64,000 nt of DNA from Bombus terrestris (taxonomy: Eukaryota > Arthropoda > Insecta > Hymenoptera > Apidae): assembly GCF_910591885.1 (NCBI RefSeq), contig NC_063279.1:8184001-8248000 (forward strand). Reading direction: 5' to 3'. Shown piece after piece: positions 33,801 through 46,409 of the stretch. Numbering within the stretch: the first letter of the stretch is position 1; the number at the start of each line of letters is the position of its first letter. The position numbers and the translations under genes were made by a program. Below the pieces are notes generated by a model. The model was not told the DNA's origin. It ran no database searches and worked only from the letters and a program-made list of their open reading frames with translations.

Positions 33801-36800
33801 AAGATCGTTTCGTCGGTCCAGCGACGAAGGAAACGAAAGTGGTCCGAGCGACGGTGGGAGGACGAGTCGAACGGAAACGGTCGCGTTCGTTTCGCGCTCC
33901 GACCACTTGACGGTCGTTGATCAAAAGCGAACGCTCGAGAATTTCTCAAGGAGGGTTGTTCTTTGAAGCTGGAATTCCTTCGAGATCGCTCGGCCGTTTG
34001 TCTTTGACAATAATCACCGGTTTCCAGCACTCGACTGTCCTGTTTTTCAAGCGCGATACTCCCTCGTCGAAACGAACGTTCTCTCACAGTCGATGCTCTC
34101 TTTTCCTTCCCCCTTTTCTTTTCCTCTCGCGTCTTTTCACGGCTACCGAGAAAATACCTTTCGTTCTTTCGACGCGGCGAGAGACTCGTCAAATATTTTT
34201 GACGAATCATTACGAACTTCCGAAGACAACAGTGCCGCGACGTTAATTCGTGTTAGAAAATTAAGTTGCATTCGCTGGTTGCATTGGATAACGCGTCGTG
34301 TCGCTGGTGATTAGGTCGTAGAAAATGGGACGTAGAAACGAAGAAAGATAAAGGAAAAACGTTTCCATGAAGCAAGAGAAAAGTGGAGAGGGATGATAGA
34401 CGGAACGGCCGTAAAATCATTCCTGATGGTTAATTCATAGAGCGTGGCATGTATAAAGCGAAATAAAAGTAACGGGAGACGGGGATAATGCGAGTGTTGC
34501 ATGAAAAATATTTCTGCGCAGCAATAGGAACGGGGGAGAGCATGATGGATAAAATGATAGTGGTATAAAGGATGCAAGAACTGCGACGAAATAATAACGA
34601 TTCGAAGAAAAATCCTGCGGGAAAGTTGTGTCTGTATAAAAAACGAGCAGCGGTTTATAGCGAAATGGAGGTAACATGAAGAAGGTATTCTACAATCTGG
34701 ATAAGTAAACCGACGATATTCTGCGATAACTTATACAAAAACTACTGTATCGTATTCGTCGAGCGTACAAAAGACGAGACCGTGGAAGTTTAAAGGCAGT
34801 TTCAAACGAACGACTGTATAAAAGATCTCTTTGAGAAAACATTTTTAGAAGACAGATTCGTATTAAGATCTTTTGCAAAGGTCGAGCGTCAAGGACGAAT
34901 TATTCGCAGGCAGACTCGATTAGTCGGTGTCCTTGTTCGCGTGTCCTTGTTTCCACGACCGAGGTTGACGCGGTCGAGGACGTACGACGACCCTTCCCGG
35001 ACCAACCCCTCACTGACCCCTTTTGTCTCTCCAATTCTTCTCCGTCTAACGTCATCTTGCGGTTTGGCCACGAAATTCGGACGAATTCTAGCATTCCAGT
35101 AATGTACAATTTGCTGTTCGACCTTACCGCGTAACATAAATCGCAGCGTTCGTTGTTTTTGGTAGAAACGAACCAAAGAGATTGTCGATGATTTCAAATT
35201 CTCCATGGAATCTGTAAACTTTCTGCTCCACGATTTTTAAGCTTTCATAGGCGGTGTTAATTGGATCGTTTCTTAGAGTTAGAGAAAAATGCCAGGCAAA
35301 TTAATCTCAGTCAGAGCGATTTTAATGCTCGTGTAAATAGTATAACACGGTTAGGGTCGAGAAACGTAGCGGCGCGTTAAAAACGAGGGAACCCTCGTTT
35401 AACCGAATAATAAAATTCAAGGTTCCGCATGCCGGAACACCGATCCCTGTTTTTTCCCCAGTTTCGTCAACTACCGTTAATAGGAATCGAGGATAAGAAC
35501 TTTCATCGGGCGGCCAGAGATTTCTCTGACTAAATTAAAAAGAAAATACGTACAAAATAACGTCGCTATTTCTCCGGAAATTAAATATTCCGGCGTAAGT
35601 GGTTCTCGCTCACTGTTTTAATTCTGCCGCGCGAAGAAGTCCGTTAACACGGTGGAAATAAACCGCTTTCGAGATGAAAATTCTTGCCTCGTTGCTGGTG
35701 GAAAAGGAAGGAAGAAAAGGAAAAGGAAGGAAGAAAAATTGTAGAAGGTTCTTGCTCACCGCCAATCTTGTCCCTGGTTCTTGGAAACTCTTGGAAAACA
35801 GCCGTCAGTCGATAGGAAAGCGAGCATTTCCACTTTCCTCCCGCTAACGACTATCCTCGGCTGGCGCACGTCGAAGAAGCAAGTTCAGCCCGCGTCCTTG
35901 ACCCACTCGCGTGTTTAACGATCCCCGAATCGGAGCCAGCCTAAAAAAAGGAAATTAATTAGAACACGGTCGCGTTGCAGAGGAAAGGGGCCGCGAGACA
36001 GGAATTAAAGGGAGAATCGATCGGTTTCCAAGGGATCTGCGAGCACGCGAATTTCCAGCGAGGCGACATGGCCCACGAGTACAGGGATTATCGCGACGAC
36101 TCGTAATCGCCAGTTCTACTTTTTCCTGTTAATAACTGGCTGAATCTTGTGGCGGAATAAAGTCGCCGAGGTTGGTGATTAAAACCGAAAGATGAGAAAT
36201 TTGAACACCTAAAAAGCTGGGCCACGGCTTTTCGGATTAATCGATCGCGAGCTATGACGTTGTGTCGTGTGCATTTGTGACGTGTTTTGGATTTTCGAGG
36301 AATTCTGCAGCCACGTCGCCGGGATCTACGCAGGTGAGCTTGTACAACAAGTACGTAATATTTTCAATAAAATTTCGTTCGACCCGTGCATAGTAGAAAT
36401 GGAGCGGTATCGCGAGTATTTACGATTGAAAAACTTTATTCCAACTATACACGATAGCTCCGTGAGAAATTGGAGAAAACTCATCCGAGAACAATCTAAT
36501 CAGCGCCAAGTTCTCAAAGTGGTAAATTACTTGAAATAATGCCGATTACCTAAGAACTCTAGTTACATGAAATTTTAGTTACGAACTAATTCCACGGTCG
36601 AAGTTGGAACTCGTAGAGAATTTTCAAATAAGAATCATCGCGATTAACCTTCGTCCGTGTCTCACTTTCGCTAATTCATCTGTCCCTGGCGAGTCAAATT
36701 GGGACAATGGTGAAACATCGATGAAACGAAAAGATAAATAATTGATTTTCCACTTTGCCGTTTATGTGCATTCGCGATAAGTCTCCTTCGGGGATAGCGA

Positions 36801-39388
36801 ATTTCAATCGCACGTATTCCACTTCCCAATGCTTCCATCTTACCGTTCTTAGCTCTGAAGAGAAGACAAAGAGAATAACGAACGAAAGGCGTCTCTTCTT
36901 CTCTTCTTCAAACTCTGATATTCAAAGCTATACGTGTCTAGTTGAATTCTGAGAGGATTGTACAACGAACGCATAATAGTCGCGCAACGAATACAAAGCG
37001 ACGAGTTAGCCATCGATGGAACTGATAAGAATAATGTATGTCGGATCGAACAAACTTTGTAATCTCCTGTAACAAATATCGTCACACCTTTTTATCGCGT
37101 GTTTCGCCATTCACAGCGTTAAATTCCACGTTAGAAAAATAAGAGTCGCAAAGTCTCGGATCAATCTTTCCGTAAAAGGCGATCTTCTACGCGAAAAACG
37201 TGTCGAATTGACACGAGGCATGGGCGAGGGTTAAACTTCGACTTGCTGGAATTTCAAAGTCGGCGAAGGACCGGTAGAAATCGATCGAGATAGTAGCGCA
37301 TTCTCAGCAGCGTTCTTATCACTGTTGTCCGCGTTAAATCACAGATAACGGACTAATCTCGTAGATTCACGTGCTCGTAAAGCAAGAAACGCTTGCAATA
37401 TCAGATTTTCCGCGGATTCCCTGGGATCTAGTCGATGGAACCCGTCGTTGGCAGTGTTCTTAGAGAAAAGGAGAATCGATGGAGAAGTCGGTGTAATCTG
37501 GATCGTTTGGTTGCGAGGCGAGGCCACGTCCGCTCTGTTTCCCAGGATTTTTAAAGTTCGCCCGATACCTCCGCGCCCCGTCTAGGGTTATTTGCACGCT
37601 AGACGAGCGACAATCCGGATGGAAAATTAATTTACCTTCAAAGAGAGGGCAAAGGAGCCAGAGTTGGCTCGCCGGGATCGAGTCGCTTCTCTATCGGTTC
37701 TCTCGATACGCGACCGATCGAGATCATTCCGAGCACTCGAATCGAAAGCTTCCCGTTTTCTAAGGAAGACTCGTGATACCCGTTTGAAAGAACAGTCGGA
37801 GTGAAAGGTCGAGATGCTTCGTTGAAAATGTTTCGGACGGGCCGACGTCTCTTACGTTAGAATCTTGTTCGATTTAATACAGCGTAGTCCGGATTAACGA
37901 AGGTGCTTACGAAGAATTCGAATTAGATCTTAATTAACCCCGTTGATTGTCTAGACACAATTACTCCAAGTTTGCCTTCATAAAGAAACTTAATTTTACT
38001 GCCGCGTATTACGACCTCGCTAATTCCCAACAAATTGATTTTAATTACGTTTTAACCCTACGATATCATAAAAACATTGCCCCGCGATTTTCGCCAAAGT
38101 TCCTTTCCGACGACCTGCCAAAACGTTCAAGGAACGAACTTTATGTCTTTCGATATTTTTAACAAAAATTCCATCGAACCAACTGGATGTTTTCAATGAA
38201 CATTGCAACGAGTAAGCTTTGTATTTCTAATGTAAAATCTGTAACGTATTAACTGTACGCTTTTAACGAAAATAGCGAACGAATCGACTTTATGCTTGAA
38301 ACACAAAAATTACCAGTAATCCTCGGTCGCTGTTTGTTCTCGAAAGAAAAGAAGAGAAGAAAAAACAAATCTGTATTTTCCGATGCTGGTAAGCAGAGCA
38401 GAAGAATAGAAGTACATCGAGCGTTCCGTCTGCCGTTTCTTTTTTTTTTTTTTTTTTTTTGGACACGATGGAGGTTGCGACGATTCTCAGACCCGGAGCG
38501 TAACCACTGGCCGTAAATTGGCACACCCCCGAGAGTAAGACCTCGAATTTATCTCGTGGAATAACCGCGGACGTAGGAATGGGACGATCATTCGGCCCAC
38601 GGTCGCCTTGTCGAGTTTCCTTTCTTTCTCGTGACACCCGAAGGAATTTCATTACGCCGTGCCGCTCATTCCTGCTGACCGAAACAACGTTGCGCCGATT
38701 TCCTCGACACTTCTCTACGAAAACTTTGCCTTCTTATCGTGGCAATTATGTTTGTATATTTTTTAGAACGCTCGGCTGACTTTTGTCTCGAGTCTGGTCG
38801 AATAGCGTTTGTTTGAAAACGATTTTATGAAGTTAAGTTTCCGTACGTTTCTAGACGCGTTCCTCTTTCCGATATTTTAATATAATAATTGCAAATTGCT
38901 GGATATCTCGGACGCTTTCAGTTTGTTATTTTAAATCTTCGTTTCCTGTACCTACAGTGGCGCACAGAAACTTTCTACGTGTATGTATATATACAAAACG
39001 TTTTAAAATTTCACAAATACCACAACGAGGTACGACTATCCTGATATTTTGATAATCCTGTATTGATGAAATTTGAAACGGATCTGTAAATGTATATGCA
39101 AGTTGCAAAATATTTATCGCAAGCATACACCTCGCGAAGATCATCAAGGAAATTGAACGGTCAATTATTCGCTGCATTCATAAGCCACGATATGTAATCA
39201 TAAGATCATCTTTAATACTAATTGTACGTTTAAAGCTACTATTCACGCTGTATACTAATTTTTCACCGAGTCTATGCTTGCGAAAAATGTCTCGCAACTT
39301 ATATATACATTATCGGATTGGTTCCAAATTTCACTGTCATAATCACGATAGTTGCGTCCAGTTTCCTATAATGTACGTAATGTATTCA
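33801..39388. other. No gene recognised over 5.6 kb; one Tc-like end
   Basis: Purine-rich minisatellite text (ggaaggaagaaaa units) lies at 35702-35742. A strong donor, acgcag|gtgagc, at 36333 has a possible acceptor 23 bp upstream (attctgcag), which would make a 23-nt exon; I do not annotate it as coding. A poly-T run of about 20 lies at 38441-38460. A single tacagtggcgcacagaaac-type transposon end lies at 38954 without a partner. Frames at 38249-38652 are low-complexity. Confidence 0.35.
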
Positions 39389-39392
39389 TTAA

Positions 39393-40488
39393 CCCTTTCG
39401 CTTCGGCAGTCCAGTCCACTGTCACTGAACGGAAACGCGTGCCGGAAATACGCACAGTGTGCGTGGTTGCTGTATATACGTTTTCCTAAATCTTAAATAA
39501 TAACTGTGCCGAATGAAACAATCTCTGCTCCAATATGATAAGTATAATTTACATCTTTAATATGAAAAGACTTACAAAATCACAGGTAGTATAGGCATTT
39601 ATATATTTACAAGACTTTACGATCAAATGTTTAATATAATTAATTATGAAACGCAAATTAGTAAATATATTAATATGCAAAGATTAGTAATGTAATTCTG
39701 AATGATATATTTTGAAACAAGGATCTATACATAAGCCTACGTTGCAATCTTTACACTCACATCGTGATTAGGATCTTTTATCACTTTTACTACAAACGAC
39801 ACTTACGTTTGTCGTCCAGCGTAATTCGGCTAAGTTTCCTGCGGGCCCAAATCATTGTTTATCGCCTTCTAGTCATTGCAAAGAAAGGATTATTTAGTTC
39901 TGAAATGGAGAAGGCGATAACCTTCCAGATAGAATATTCCGAGGGATCTCATGGCAGATATCTCAGATTTTTCATTTAGTCGAGAAGCATACTCGTGAGA
40001 CGTACATCAATGATTTTTTCATTCTCAAAATGTTCAGTAAACAGCGTGGGAACATATTTGAAAATGAGGAGAGTAGTTGGAATGTTTTAACAAATACCAT
40101 GCGATATAGAATAATGTAATATATTATCCAGAATATAAATTAATAAAAAGTATGGTATAGTGTGTTTTTAATATTTTTATCTCGTATATCCTATATATAA
40201 TATCCTATATTTAATTAACTCGAACAAGAAGAGCGTCACCCATACTTTGGTGACGGGAAAGTATACCCCACGGAAGTATACCCGTCACATAGATATGTGT
40301 GACGTGGCGACGAACGTGTTAAGAAGCGATTAATCCAATCAATCGATAAAATCAACAGAAAATGATCTGCCGATAACGAAAAAATATATTATTGACTACA
40401 GATAGCACTTGTATGTGTATCATTTGGATGCCGGACTCAGGAGTCGTCGTGTGATCGTCGTCTATATGCGAAGTTCGAAGCGAAAGGG
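39393..40488. mobile_element. 1.1-kb piggyBac-like element, TTAA flanked
   Basis: TTAA lies at 39389-39392 and 40489-40492. Both ends read ccctttcgcttcg inward, a perfect 13-bp inverted repeat. TTAA duplication with short terminal repeats starting CCC is the piggyBac signature. The interior is A+T-rich and holds no transposase; the frame at 39764-39979 does not resemble one. Near the right end (40235-40303) are three overlapping GTCAC/GTGAC hairpins that may be subterminal transposase-binding repeats. It looks like a non-autonomous derivative with well-preserved ends. Confidence 0.75.
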
Positions 40489-40492
40489 TTAA

Positions 40493-41418
40493 AAAAGCAG
40501 TCTGCGGCAAACGTTCTAATATTTTCGCGAATCACCGTATTTTTCACCATGGGAATTTTCTGTGATTATTTCCGACCATTTACTTTTCGATAAATTACGA
40601 CAATGGTTGGAGTTCGTGACGATGTAAATTTACCGAGAAGCATAATATTCTGTGATATGGACTATTGTGATTTGTTTACTTTCAGCCGAATGTATTAATT
40701 GATCTAATAGGATCTCGTTGAAATCCGGACGCGCTAATCTCGTCTAACACCGAAACGTAACCATTCTGTTTCGACACAAGCTACTATGTGTAATTGCCTA
40801 AACGTTTCAACTCCCTTTAATCCGAGACTAACAACTTAACCGTTCTAATTTTAATTTCACGTAGCTCGAAGCTAATCCACTTTTAACACGCCAAATCATC
40901 TTCGCTAGCTGTAACGTCAGAGCTATAATAACAACTGAATATATTCCTATAATATCAGAAATAAGCCTAATCAGTGGTAGATAAACAATTCTAGCTAATT
41001 TAGAGCTCGATTAAAATTTCTTTCGTTGTAGCTTTATAGTTTTTACTGCTCGCGTGACTCTATGAAAACTGAACTTTCTTTCCAGCTCTACATTCCCACA
41101 CGAACCAGACACGTTTAATCTACCCAGACTCTGTTAATTTAGAATTTTAAATTCTCGACTATCGACTGTGTGCTGCAAAAAGCAGCACGTTTCAACGCTG
41201 GATACCGCACGGTACACGGATTACAAAATTCCTACGATGCTAAAATACGACTAACATTGAGAAAGCAATGGAAGATTTAAGAAATGGAAGATAAATCGAT
41301 CGATGTTCATATTCACGTTCGTTTCGATTCGAAGAAACGCTGAACCTTTTGTTTTTGCGTTAGAAATAGCTTGGCAACAAATTTAACGCGGTTGTCCTTT
41401 TTCTTCGGCTAACAGTGG
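40493..41418. other. No gene recognised
   Basis: A+T-rich DNA without an open frame of note, repeat or paired ends that I can see. Confidence 0.4.
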
Positions 41419-41570
41419 AACGTGCTACTTTTCGCGATGGATTACCGAAACGTGCTAGTTTTCGCAGCGAAAAAGCGCAACGTGCTACTGCTCGTCGCTA
41501 TAAATGAAAACATGCTACTTTTCAAGTGCAAACTCGGAAACCGCTGGCTCTCGCCGTTACAAAGTCCGCC
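41419..41570. repeat. Exact-period 30-bp minisatellite, five units
   Basis: The phrase cgtgctacttttcgc and its variants begin at 41421, 41451, 41481, 41511 and (decayed) 41541, exactly 30 bp apart. The units diverge in sequence while the spacing does not change. The plus-strand frame 41422-41631 stays open through it and would give a 10-residue repeat (NVLLF-, NVLVF-, NVLLL-, NMLLF-). No gene context supports translation, but see the findings. Confidence 0.85.
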
Positions 41571-41631
41571 AGTCTTCGTAATAGAAACGAATCGCGTCGT
41601 TTTTCGCGACGCAAGCAACTACAACGCTTAA

Positions 41632-42976
41632 ACGCTCCAATTTAAACACGCGGATCGATTCCAATTCTCTAGAATCTCCGTTACGCCGTCGTTTACTAGC
41701 CACGCGTGAATTCCATAAAGGTTTAATCTTCGTTTGAATTCCAAATCAGTCGTGCGGTTGCGTGTTGGCGGGATCGGCGGCGCGTTAACGGGGTTCGTTC
41801 TCTGGAAACGCGATTCGCGCGAACGACCAGTGAGCTATTGCGTAACGCTAGCGTCGTTACGTCCGCCATTAACTTACGTCCAGGCTATTCCACGAAACAA
41901 TGTATTTAGCTTAAAAGCTTCCAACGACCATTTTAATCGGAGGAACACGAAACTGGGTGGCGCCCAACGTTTATCGCGGATAAAAATTGGCCAACGACAC
42001 GAAAAGAACGAAAGTAGGGTAATTTGAATAAAATCGAGATCCGTGACAGCGATTAACGCCACTTTATCAAATATTCGTCTATTTTTCTCCGCGTTTCTTT
42101 CGTTTTCGAAACACCGTTGCCGTAACGTCGTTGACGGCTACGTGAATCGACGTTTTTCATTTTGCGAACGTTGAGGACGGCGGGACGCGAGTCGACGTTT
42201 CCCATTTTATTTGATTCGATAGGTTTCCGAAAAACGCGCGTCAGGTTCGCTTTGTTTCAAAGTATACCGTCAACAACGTGTTAATGACGACTTTGATGTC
42301 GGAATTCTGAACTCTGATCAAATAGAAATTTTATTGCTGTTTCACAGTATCGATCATGACGTGGAAATGAGAATTCATGGATACGGAGTGGCGATCGAGG
42401 AGTGGCAGATCGAACGTTTTATCTGGACTCTATTGGTATCGATAACGAGAGAGTAGTGATTCTTCAAACGTAACGCGAAAATCGATGTATACGCGGTATC
42501 GCGTGGAGATCGAGCCGAGCGTGACGAGTGTTGCATACGTGATGTCATTAAAGTTGTAGGATGTCATGCAGCATGAACAGCACGATTGAAAAGCGAGCGA
42601 GTCTTGAGCGAATCGTCGAAGAACAGGCAGAGAATCGGAATTAACATTTTCGAAATCCATTCTGTATCTTCTACGGTAATTTCATTTTATATCCAACGAA
42701 TAAAATCGTAATATTCTTACAGAGTTAGCAACGTTTCATTTCCATTCGAGACATTCGCCGATGTATTCAACAATTTTGAAGATATTCGCGGAGAACAATT
42801 TAAATGGAACACCACCACTGCGTGCCATTGTATCACCGTTGTAATTCTATTGTTCGGGTGTATAATACCGTGCGACGTGTATAGTCGTATTCTATAACAG
42901 CTATTCGAGCCAAGTCAGCGCATAACGAAAGAGTTAGAAGCGCTTACGATAACCGATCGTTTTCCCTTCTTTGCAG
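41632..42976. other. No gene recognised; intron-like DNA upstream of an exon
   Basis: Frames at 41734-42062 and 42430-42660 lack motifs. The last 20 bp form the pyrimidine tract and acceptor of the exon that follows (gttttcccttctttgcag). Confidence 0.4.
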
Positions 42977-43178
42977 ACAGTGTTTCATGTTCCTGAAATC
43001 GTCGATAGATCGTTGGTGCGCGGTGTTGCGATCGAATCGGGATCGCCAGTGATCGTGAAGTTTAAAAGCTGCTGGCCGAGCGTGTGGCTGGTAGGGCGAG
43101 AAGCCCGATCGACCAAGGATCGTTCGAACGAGGGTGTCCCTTTCACCGGAACAACGGTGCTGATCCTCGGCATGAAGG
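42977..43178 (+). CDS. Candidate internal coding exon, 202 bp, family unknown
   Basis: A strong acceptor (pyrimidine tract then ttgcag, ending 42976) and a strong donor (aagg|gtaagt, from 43179) enclose 202 bp that is fully open in one plus-strand frame (phase 0 in, phase 1 out). Codon choice favours G/C in the third position, unlike nearby frames. The peptide of 67 residues starts TVFHVPEIVDRSLVRG and contains SGSPVIVKFKSCWPSVWLVG, a beta-strand-like stretch with Cys and two Trp, and ends in GTTVLILGMK. I do not recognise the domain. It has no start or stop of its own, so it would be one exon of a gene with long introns. A link to the promoter-like region at 26.5-27.7 kb is possible in strand and distance but unproven. 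Confidence 0.6.
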
Positions 43179-44722
43179 GTAAGTCCTTTGAAATCCTATT
43201 CACACGATAGAAACGCTATTCCTCCTCTTTTTCTCAAACGTGAAATATCTCTATCGTCGCCTTCTTCGGTCGCGAGCTTGTCTCTCGAATTTCGAGCAAG
43301 CAGAAGCTTATCTCTGACCCTCGACGGTGAGAAGAAGCAACCTGATGCGAACGCAGCGATCGAATACACGAGTAGATAAAAAAAAAAAAAAAAAAATCTA
43401 AATTGAGCTAGGATTGCCTTTGGATACTATTACGCGTGACACCAATGGTGGCCAATCGGGAGGAAATTCGATGGTTACCATTAAACGAGATAGCAGATTA
43501 ATAGCGTAAAATTCACGCAATTTCTAGCAATTTCGCATTTACTGCAACTCGTCCCACGATATCAACGACAAATGCCGTTCCGATCGGTTACCGGTGTTTT
43601 TCGAAAGTGCTCGTATTTTTATGACATTCAATGGGAGCGTTAATGACGGAAGCGGAAAAAATTTGCGAAATCAACGTTGGCGAACGATGGCTGGTGGTTG
43701 GAACAGCGCGTAACAGCTGTTTTGCATAACCTAATTAGTCAGCGAGCCGCACACGCTGGCCGGAATTAAAATTGAAGCTCGAGCGGGTCGCACCGCCTCT
43801 CGCAGCATCGTTCCCTTCGACCTTTTCCGGTAGACTGGCTGCGAGAACTCTCGAGAATAGAATTTGTTACGTCGCCATCTGGCGTCGGACCATTTGCCTA
43901 CCTTTCGAAGCGGTTCTACGGGGAAATACCCCAAGACGTTATACGGTAGCATAGCAACTAGGTTGGACATGGGAACGTACCGAAGGTTTCCACGAATGGT
44001 AACGATATTTCTCTCGGAAAGTCGTACTTTGCAAGGATATTCGAGCGTTAGTGAAACGTAAAATCGCGAGCCGACTCGGTCGAACGACCTCCGACCTCCG
44101 GAGTAACGTAAATTCGACGGCTAGCGCGAATAGAATCCTCCGGAGGGCTATTCGCCGACGAATTTGATTGCTATCACCCGAATTCTCTTTATGAAACATT
44201 TCAAACGACGTGGTCGGAACGACGTAAGCGAAGAAGGATTTTCGCGAATGAAAAGGATCGCACGGCGGAAGGAAGAAAATTGGTGGACCACGGCTGGTTG
44301 AAATCGGCAGGACAGAGATTAATCTCGCGATTAACAGAGCCGGTCGTCCGGTCGAAAACGAACATCGCGATCGTAGTGGCCTGATAATGGATTATCTGCT
44401 CGCGGGCATAATGTATCGCCCGCTGTCACGGCGGCCACGATGAATCACCTGGCTGCGACTTTCTCCGGTGAACGTCTCTCCAATTAACGCGGCTGAAAGC
44501 GACGATTAAGCGATTCGCTGGTAAATAATTTTTAAGCTCGCGCTGCTCATTTTTACGTAGGGAACGTTTCCACAGTGCCGATCGTTATCGTTTGGCAGCC
44601 ACCCGAGTTCCTTTCCTCGCAACCAAAATGCCAGTTTCTATGACTCGATCTCTTCTTTTTCTCGTAGTATCGAGTCAATCGTGACACGGATAGTGATATA
44701 CGATAGACACAAACGTCATTAA

Positions 44723-44907
44723 CACGCGAATTTTGTATATTTTACGTCGATTGTAAAATGTTATTATATAAAGTTTTTTAATACGATATTACTTGGATTA
44801 TTTGTATCGTTGAAAATTCTTTAGCCCGTGAGATTCGTCTTATTTTGATTGTACTACAAAATTTAGTTACACGTGGGTCACCGATGACCACCGTAGCAGC
44901 CGGCGTG
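44723..44907. mobile_element. Short TTAA element candidate
   Basis: TTAA at 44719-44722 and 44908-44911 with inverted ends cacgc and gcgtg (ttaacacgc ... gcgtgttaa). The terminal match is short, the interior is A+T-rich with a ggtcaccgatgacc near-palindrome by the right end. It could be chance given how common TTAA is, but it fits the other TTAA elements in this window. Confidence 0.35.
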
Positions 44908-46373
44908 TTAATTTAACTCGCTTCCCCACACAGGGCGAGCTATCTCGAGATACGATAACGTTCGTATAATGGCCACGGCCCAGAGTTGCCCTATTATTCC
45001 AATTATGTACAATCGTAATCAACGTGCCATCAACTGCGACAAACCTTGTATATCAGTAAATGTTAATAATTACCGTAAGACGAAAATTGCCCGACGAATA
45101 TCCTTTTCCTATCGATCGGAAGAATCTGGCGATGGATCCAACCAGGGTAACCGATTAATTGTTAATCAACGATGGCAGCGGCCGAATAATTAGCGCCGCC
45201 AGGACTATCAACACAAGCGAGTTGGTACTTATTAACGGCGAGTTAATCGCGGACGGTCGGTAATTTATTTCTCGCGAGTTGCACTCGGCAGTGTCGAGTA
45301 CAGCAAATATTTATCTCGGACTTGCTCTTTGAAACTGGCGAAAGTGGCTGTCTAAACCGCGCCTCTTTTTTTTTTTTTATATTTGCCCGACACAGCGGCG
45401 AAATTAAAATTTCGCCTCAAGGGAGGGAAAGGTCGTGGGAACTTCGAGTCTGGAAAATTCGCCACTTCTACTGTTCCTCTTTTTCCAACCGGTCTCTGCG
45501 GACACGGGGCGCGAGAACGCGCAATTAGTGGCACGAGTGGAAAGGAAAAATTTTAAATGCCCCGCGCAATCTCTTAGATTCGATGAAATTCCATAAAAGC
45601 ATGGAACTTGCGAAAAGATACGGTGCATAAGGTGGGAAGTATCTTGTTCCATTGATACGTTCGATTATCAGCTACATGTATCGATGTTACTATTATTTGG
45701 TATCTCTCAACGATGTAACGCGTGCCCTGGCTATGTTCGAGTAAAACCAAGCAAAAGAATTTCTTCTCAATCTCTGTCGTCACAGGAGACTGGGAATCCT
45801 AGAGATTCTGCCGAACGTGTTAATCGACAAATGTTATGATTTGCCGCGCGTTTCCTTTCGAACGCGTGCAATGCCAATTTGTAAAAGTTGGAAGCGGCGC
45901 TCTGTAGCAAATATTTTACCAATTAGTTAAATCGACGCGCAACAGGCGAACCACGGGTGTCAAGAGTCTTCAGAAAACTTCGCAACGTCGAGGCACACGG
46001 CACGCGAAAGATATAACACTCGACTCGAACGTGAAACAATTAATTATCCCGTATCGAAAGGTGGCGTAATTATTTAATTTCGCGCTTCTCTGTGGTTCGA
46101 CTCTTTCGTAAACACGGCACGCTGATTTCCAAAGGTTTCAAGGGTGTTACGTAGGTAGTACCGTCGCAATTAATTGAATCGCGGCGCAACAGACGAGATC
46201 CAGGCGTGGAGAGGGGTCGTTGAAGACGGCCGATAGAAAATCCTCGGCAAATTACCGCGAAATTTCGCGTTTTGCGTTTGGATACGCGCCAGCCGTTCGG
46301 TTAAAGCGCGAATTCGCGATGAAGGGTTACGGGGAGTAAGCTGCAGCTCCAACACACTGGATCGGCTCAAAAG

Positions 46374-46376
<3 letters not shown>

Positions 46377-46406
<30 letters not shown>
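46377..46406. repeat. (CT)15 microsatellite
   Basis: Fifteen uninterrupted CT units, likely length-variable between individuals. Confidence 0.95.

Positions 46407-46409
<3 letters not shown>

Noticed and set aside
33644..34210. 188-codon minus-strand open frame
   Set aside because: It runs through the end of the 200-bp tandem array and into Arg/Lys/Glu-rich low-complexity sequence; no motif.
36311..36333. 23-nt exon between attctgcag and gtgagc
   Set aside because: The acceptor lacks a good pyrimidine tract and no neighbouring exon supports it.
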